Source of the DNA: Siphonodentalium dalli
Lineage: Eukaryota; Mollusca; Scaphopoda; Gadilida; Siphonodentaliidae
Reading direction: 5' to 3'
Assembly (NCBI GenBank): GCA_032622095.1
Contig: CP136068.1
Location: 122,641,989 to 122,705,988, forward strand
Length of the DNA stretch: 64,000 nucleotides
A program made the position numbers and the translations under genes. Below the pieces are notes generated by a model. That model was not told where the DNA came from. It did not search any database and worked only from the letters and a program-made list of their open reading frames with translations. Each line of letters opens with the position of its first letter. Position 1 is the stretch's first letter. Positions 60,296-64,000 of the stretch are shown here, piece after piece.

Positions 60296-60403
60296 AATGA
60301 GAGCTTTCCGATGAATGGCAACAAGCCATATTTCCAACTAAATCCTGAAAAGTTACCCATAATTCTGCTATAGTTAAGGAGTCGATTATGTAGGGCATTA
60401 CTG
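60296..60403. repeat. Family A half element
   Basis: ATGAGAGCTTTCCGATGAAT to GTAGGGCATTACTG; right arm only. Confidence 0.82.
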
Positions 60404-60594
60404 TTGGAATAAATGTCATGGACCAAAGCTAGCTTGCTGACCTTTTTCATATGCAGTGGGTTATAGACATTGATTACCAATCCTCACTTAGTAGGAAGCA
60501 ATCCCAGCAGCTAATGAGCACATCAGGATTAGCATACTGACAATATCACGACAGGGTATACTCGGTCAACGGGTGAGTCCCCCGCGAAAACTGT

Positions 60595-61100
60595 AGTAAA
60601 ATATCGATTGCCAAAGCCAATGCAGCATTTGATATTTAAAGACATATTATGTACTTGTTTGGGTGCGTGAAACTGATCAGTTAGTATCCAGGCGCTATGC
60701 CAACTGGAGGAATGTACCATTCTACTAACATCACCGAAAATCTGAAGCAAATCGACCATACCATTCCATAGAAAACATCGTCTGAACTCAGCCCTCATAA
60801 TTGGCTACGGCAATGCCAAAGCCATTTGCTGAAGCAAACTGGGCCATGGTAAAGGGTTGCCGTAGCAGATTGCCGAAGCCAAACAATCTGAATTAAAAGG
60901 GCTGGAACTACACTCAAATGTAAATATTTACTACTCGATTCGGGATGCATCTATCTGCGATAAACTAACGAAAACGATTTCGCCATTGAGAGTCACTGCA
61001 TTTAATTAATATACATGTATAAGAATGACAGTGTGTGTTGTAAATTTGGATTAATATTCGTAAAAATAACTACTTTGAGCAAGATTATTCTCAATATCTG
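60595..61100 (+). repeat. Dispersed repeat family H, copy 3
   Basis: TATTATGTACTTGTTTGGGT, GGCGCTATGCCAACTGGAGG, CGATTCGGGATGCATCTATC and ACTACTTTGAGCAAGATTAT. It includes a segment at 60800-60900 (GCCGTAGCAGATTGCCGAAG) absent from copy 2. Confidence 0.75.
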
Positions 61101-61403
61101 TTTGGTCACCCAACCTGAGTGTTTCAAATCACTTTAAAGGCAGAGTGCTGGATTTGAACATTATGACATTATGAGTTGAGCATGCTATAAACCACTGAAC
61201 CACCGTGCCACTACACTCTGATGTCACCACCAAAGCACTAAACGTCAATCCAATGACAATGAATCACACCCGGGATGGAAGGGGGTGTTGTGTATTCTGT
61301 TTGGGATTCTTTACATAGAAGACATACAAGTATCATTGGCATATTGTCCTTAACATCACTTGAATAGGCTACAATATACAGTCTACTGTGCAGGTAGCTT
61401 CAC

Positions 61404-61455
61404 TTAATTTACCATCTGGGGACCTCATTCTGCAAATGACCAGCACCATATTTTG
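61404..61455. repeat. Family F fragment
   Basis: TTTACCATCTGGGGACCTCA and TTCTGCAAATGACCAGCACC only. Confidence 0.7.
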
Positions 61456-61532
61456 AGGACAGGTCAGTTGGTTACCAGGGGTCTGTGGTTTCCATGTACA
61501 GTGGAGTGATTTCTAACTGCACAATGAGTATA

Positions 61533-62068
61533 CCTTAATGCCCTAAATAATCGACTCCTTAACCGCAGCATAATATTTATGGGTAACTTTTCAGGATTTA
61601 GTCGGAAATATGGTTTGTTGCCATTCATCGAAAGCTCTCACTGAGCCATGCCATGCCTATAAAGCTAACATAAATAAATTGCTAGATTTACAGTAATTCC
61701 TTAAATAATTGACTCCTTAACCACAGCAGAATTATGGGTAACTTTTCAGGATTTAGTCGGAAATATGGCTTGTTGCCATTCATTGGAAAACTCTCACTGA
61801 GTCAGTCCATGACATGCCATGCCTAAAACTAACATAAATAAATTGCTAGATTTACAGTAATGCCTTGAATAATTGACTCCTTAACCACAGCAGAATTATG
61901 GGTAACTTTTCAGGATTTAGTCGGCAATATGACTTGTTGCCATTCATCGGAAAGCATATTCACTGAGAGCTTTCCGATGAATGGCAACAAGCCATATTTC
62001 CGACTAAATCCTGGAAAGTTACCCATAATTCTGCTGTGGTTAAGGAGTCGATTATTTAGGGCATTACT
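61533..62068. repeat. Tandem cluster of family A: two half copies and one full palindrome
   Basis: Left arms at 61533-61640 and 61691-61800, then a full palindrome at 61855-62068. Between them CATGCCATGCCTA..AACTAACATAAATAA (61650-61690) is repeated at 61815-61854, so a unit of about 167 bp was duplicated in tandem. Confidence 0.85.
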
Positions 62069-62633
62069 ATAGCACCATACTTTGAGGCCAGCAGTTGACA
62101 AATTTGCCAAGATACACAAATAAGGTCACCCTCTCTTTGAGTGGAATCACACTTATAATGGATTGAACAAGCCACGCCATCGCTGGAAAGTTGATGACAA
62201 TGAGCTATCCAACTTGCCGACTCGGCCACAGGGAGACCCGACGCTTGTTAATTATTATCCATTTTTGAGTCTCTATAATAGACATTGATATGCTAAGTTA
62301 TCATCTGCGCACAACACTTTGGCTTAATATATTCGGTCTACTGGAGACTTCTTCTGTAGCAGTAATTGTTAATAGTCTATGTGACATTGTCAGCACAACC
62401 TTGTCTTCAAGTGATTGTCTAACAATAGTGTCTAACGGCAATTTGTCTTCATGCCAATATATCTAATGAAAGGTTCTGTATATTAGTGGCTATTCAAGTG
62501 ATGTTAAGGACAATATGCCAATGATATGTCTTCTATGAAAAGAATCCTGAACAGAATACACAACACCCCCTTCCATCCCGGGTGTGGTTCATTGTCGTTG
62601 GATTGACGTTTAGTGCTTGGGGGCAATTGCAAG

Positions 62634-62800
62634 TTATCATACAATGTTGTGTACAGTATGTGTTTTTCTTGTACAAGTCCAGGTTGTGGTGAAAAGTCAT
62701 ATTGGACGAGACACGCAGTGTCAAGTTCAATATGACTTTTCACCACAACCATGATGAGTACAAGAAAAACACATTCTGTACACAACATTGTATAATGACA
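62634..62800. repeat. Palindrome with 73-bp arms
   Basis: TATCATACAATGTTGTGTAC, TGTGTTTTTCTTGTAC and GGTTGTGGTGAAAAGTCATA, mirrored to 62800. A related smaller palindrome lies at 63068-63105 (GTCAAATTGGACTCCATTGA). Confidence 0.88.
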
Positions 62801-63105
62801 TTTTTATTATCCATCTGTGTGTTTATCCAAATTTTGGGAATAAAACTTTTGTGGTTATTTTTGGTTTTTGTCGGCCCTTGATTCTCTATAAAAGCCTGTA
62901 TTTCATCATCAAAAAGCATGATTGGAACAGTGAACAGGGAAGTGAAAATAATGGTCAATGCAGAAGTGAAACGTCTGCAAAATCCATCCCAGTATTGCGC
63001 GCGCATCACAATTTCACTGATTCATTTGGCAAAGGTTACTTCGTGACATCACGGAGTCCCGATAAAAAAGTCAAATTGGACTCCATTGAGTCCAATATGA
63101 CTTTT

Positions 63106-63189
63106 GGTAATGCCCTAAATAATCGACTCCTTAACCACAGCAGATTTATGGGTAATTTTTCAGGATTTAGTCGGAAATATGGCTTGTTG
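63106..63189. repeat. Family A left arm, cut by family B copy 8
   Basis: TAATGCCCTAAATAATCGAC to GGAAATATGGCTTGTTG, then a TTAA element. The outer right end of A resumes at 63581-63599. Confidence 0.83.
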
Positions 63190-63580
63190 TTAACCCTTTA
63201 CCCAACAAAACCGGCCAAATAAAGCTTCAACAGCCTAAAATATCTTCCGTCTGTCTCAATAGAACCATACAAATATGGATATCATTGGAACCGGCTCCTT
63301 GACCAAATTGTGATAGTTACAGCTATGCCCTGTGCCAATGCATTCTCTTATATATGCGAGTCGACCATAGGTCGCCTCGCATATATAAGAGAATGCATTG
63401 GCCTAAAATAAATCTTTTTTTAACACTTTTTACCATTTTTTCTTACATTCTTTAACAATTTTATAATTTTTAATGTGTTAAGCCAATTCATTCTCTTATA
63501 TATGCGAGGCGACCTATGGTCGACTCGCATATATAAGAGAATGCATTGGCACAGGGCCGTTCTGTTGGGTAAAGGGTTAC
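63190..63580. mobile_element. TTAA element, family B, copy 8 (inverted), inside a family A element
   Basis: TTAACCCTTTACCCAACAAA at the left; the right end is GGGTAAAGGGTTAC. Family A left-arm sequence stops at 63189, and the A right end (GGAGTCGATTATTTAGGGCA) resumes at 63581. Confidence 0.85.
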
Positions 63581-63599
63581 GGAGTCGATTATTTAGGGC

Positions 63600-64000
63600 A
63601 TATATATATATCAGAGAAATGGAGGCACAGACTCAGTATTCCATGATTATTCATTGCTTCAAATGCAATTGCTTCAGCGAGTGTGAACAAATTCTCATTT
63701 CTAATCGAAATGGCCATGTATCGATCGGAATGGCTTATTGAGATGTCCCTCAACTCAGATCACGCTTGTATTCCTAGGGCAGAAAAGCTAGAGCAGTACT
63801 GCTGTCCTTAGGGTATCATATTGTAGATGATATAACTAAGATAGATAGTCGATCAGCCCAAAGGGACTTCATGGTGATCCAACAAATAACAACGTAACAC
63901 TGTATTGGAACTTTTTGGCCACATGGCCTTCTTCAGCCAAAACAAGTTATACAGGTACAATCAATATTAATATTGACTCCAATTAAAGTCATTAGCTTCA
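63600..64000. other. No feature recognised
   Basis: Sequence after the family A end. No exon or repeat was identified up to the window edge. Confidence 0.45.

Larger units (their letters stand above)
61233..62618. repeat. 1.4-kb region bounded by 130-145-bp inverted repeats
   Basis: The left arm 61233-61377 (AAGCACTAAACGTCAATCCA ... TTAACATCACTTGAATAG) matches the reverse complement of 62488-62618 with few changes and one short indel. Between them lies the family A cluster. Confidence 0.85.

Overview
The window reads as AT-rich, intron-rich, repeat-laden nuclear DNA from a marine invertebrate. A lophotrochozoan, probably a mollusc, fits best: the two genes are animal genes with short exons in long introns, and ACATGTA-rich repeats and dense MITEs are common in bivalve assemblies. 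The taxon is an inference. A run of exactly 100 N at 4688-4787 is a scaffold gap.

Two protein-coding genes were recognised by joining exons by hand. (1) A PCNA-clamp-associated factor gene (PCLAF/PAF15) on the + strand, with three coding exons at 8776-8853, 10379-10538 and 11774-11843. The first coding exon, about 15 codons, was not found. (2) A sialin-like SLC17 anion transporter on the - strand, with ten coding exons from 54972 down to the stop at 27147. They give 401 residues in one continuous frame; about the first 100 residues lie beyond the part I could identify. Exon phases agree at every junction of both genes. The two genes appear unrelated in function and converge tail to tail.

Most of the rest is mobile DNA. 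The dominant layer is several families of short palindromic elements flanked by TTAA. Three have different termini (TTAACCCTTTACCCAACA, TTAACCCTTTCATGACGGGA, TTAACCCTTTGAGTGCCAGG), and a fourth has GTGACCCGCC ends. All four carry the same internal hairpin module, GCCAATGCATTCTC...GAGAATGCATTGGC. Other layers are: a TA-flanked palindromic family (CAGTAATGC ends); a palindromic family with CAAGCCTTGAAATAG ends; three hAT-type elements, one with a perfect 8-bp target duplication and one with a transposase C-terminus; a Tigger/pogo-type relic; a 4.9-kb element with inverted ends holding a 283-codon ORF; dispersed tandem-unit repeats of about 122 bp; and several minisatellites and long foldbacks.

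Layout: 1-8775, repeats and gap upstream of PCLAF; 8776-11843, PCLAF; 11844-27146, intergenic MITE field; 27147-54972, SLC17 with repeat-filled introns, including the 4.9-kb element at 49051-53945; 54973-64000, unassigned sequence (the missing 5' SLC17 exons should lie on this side) with more repeats. No rRNA, tRNA or CRISPR was found.
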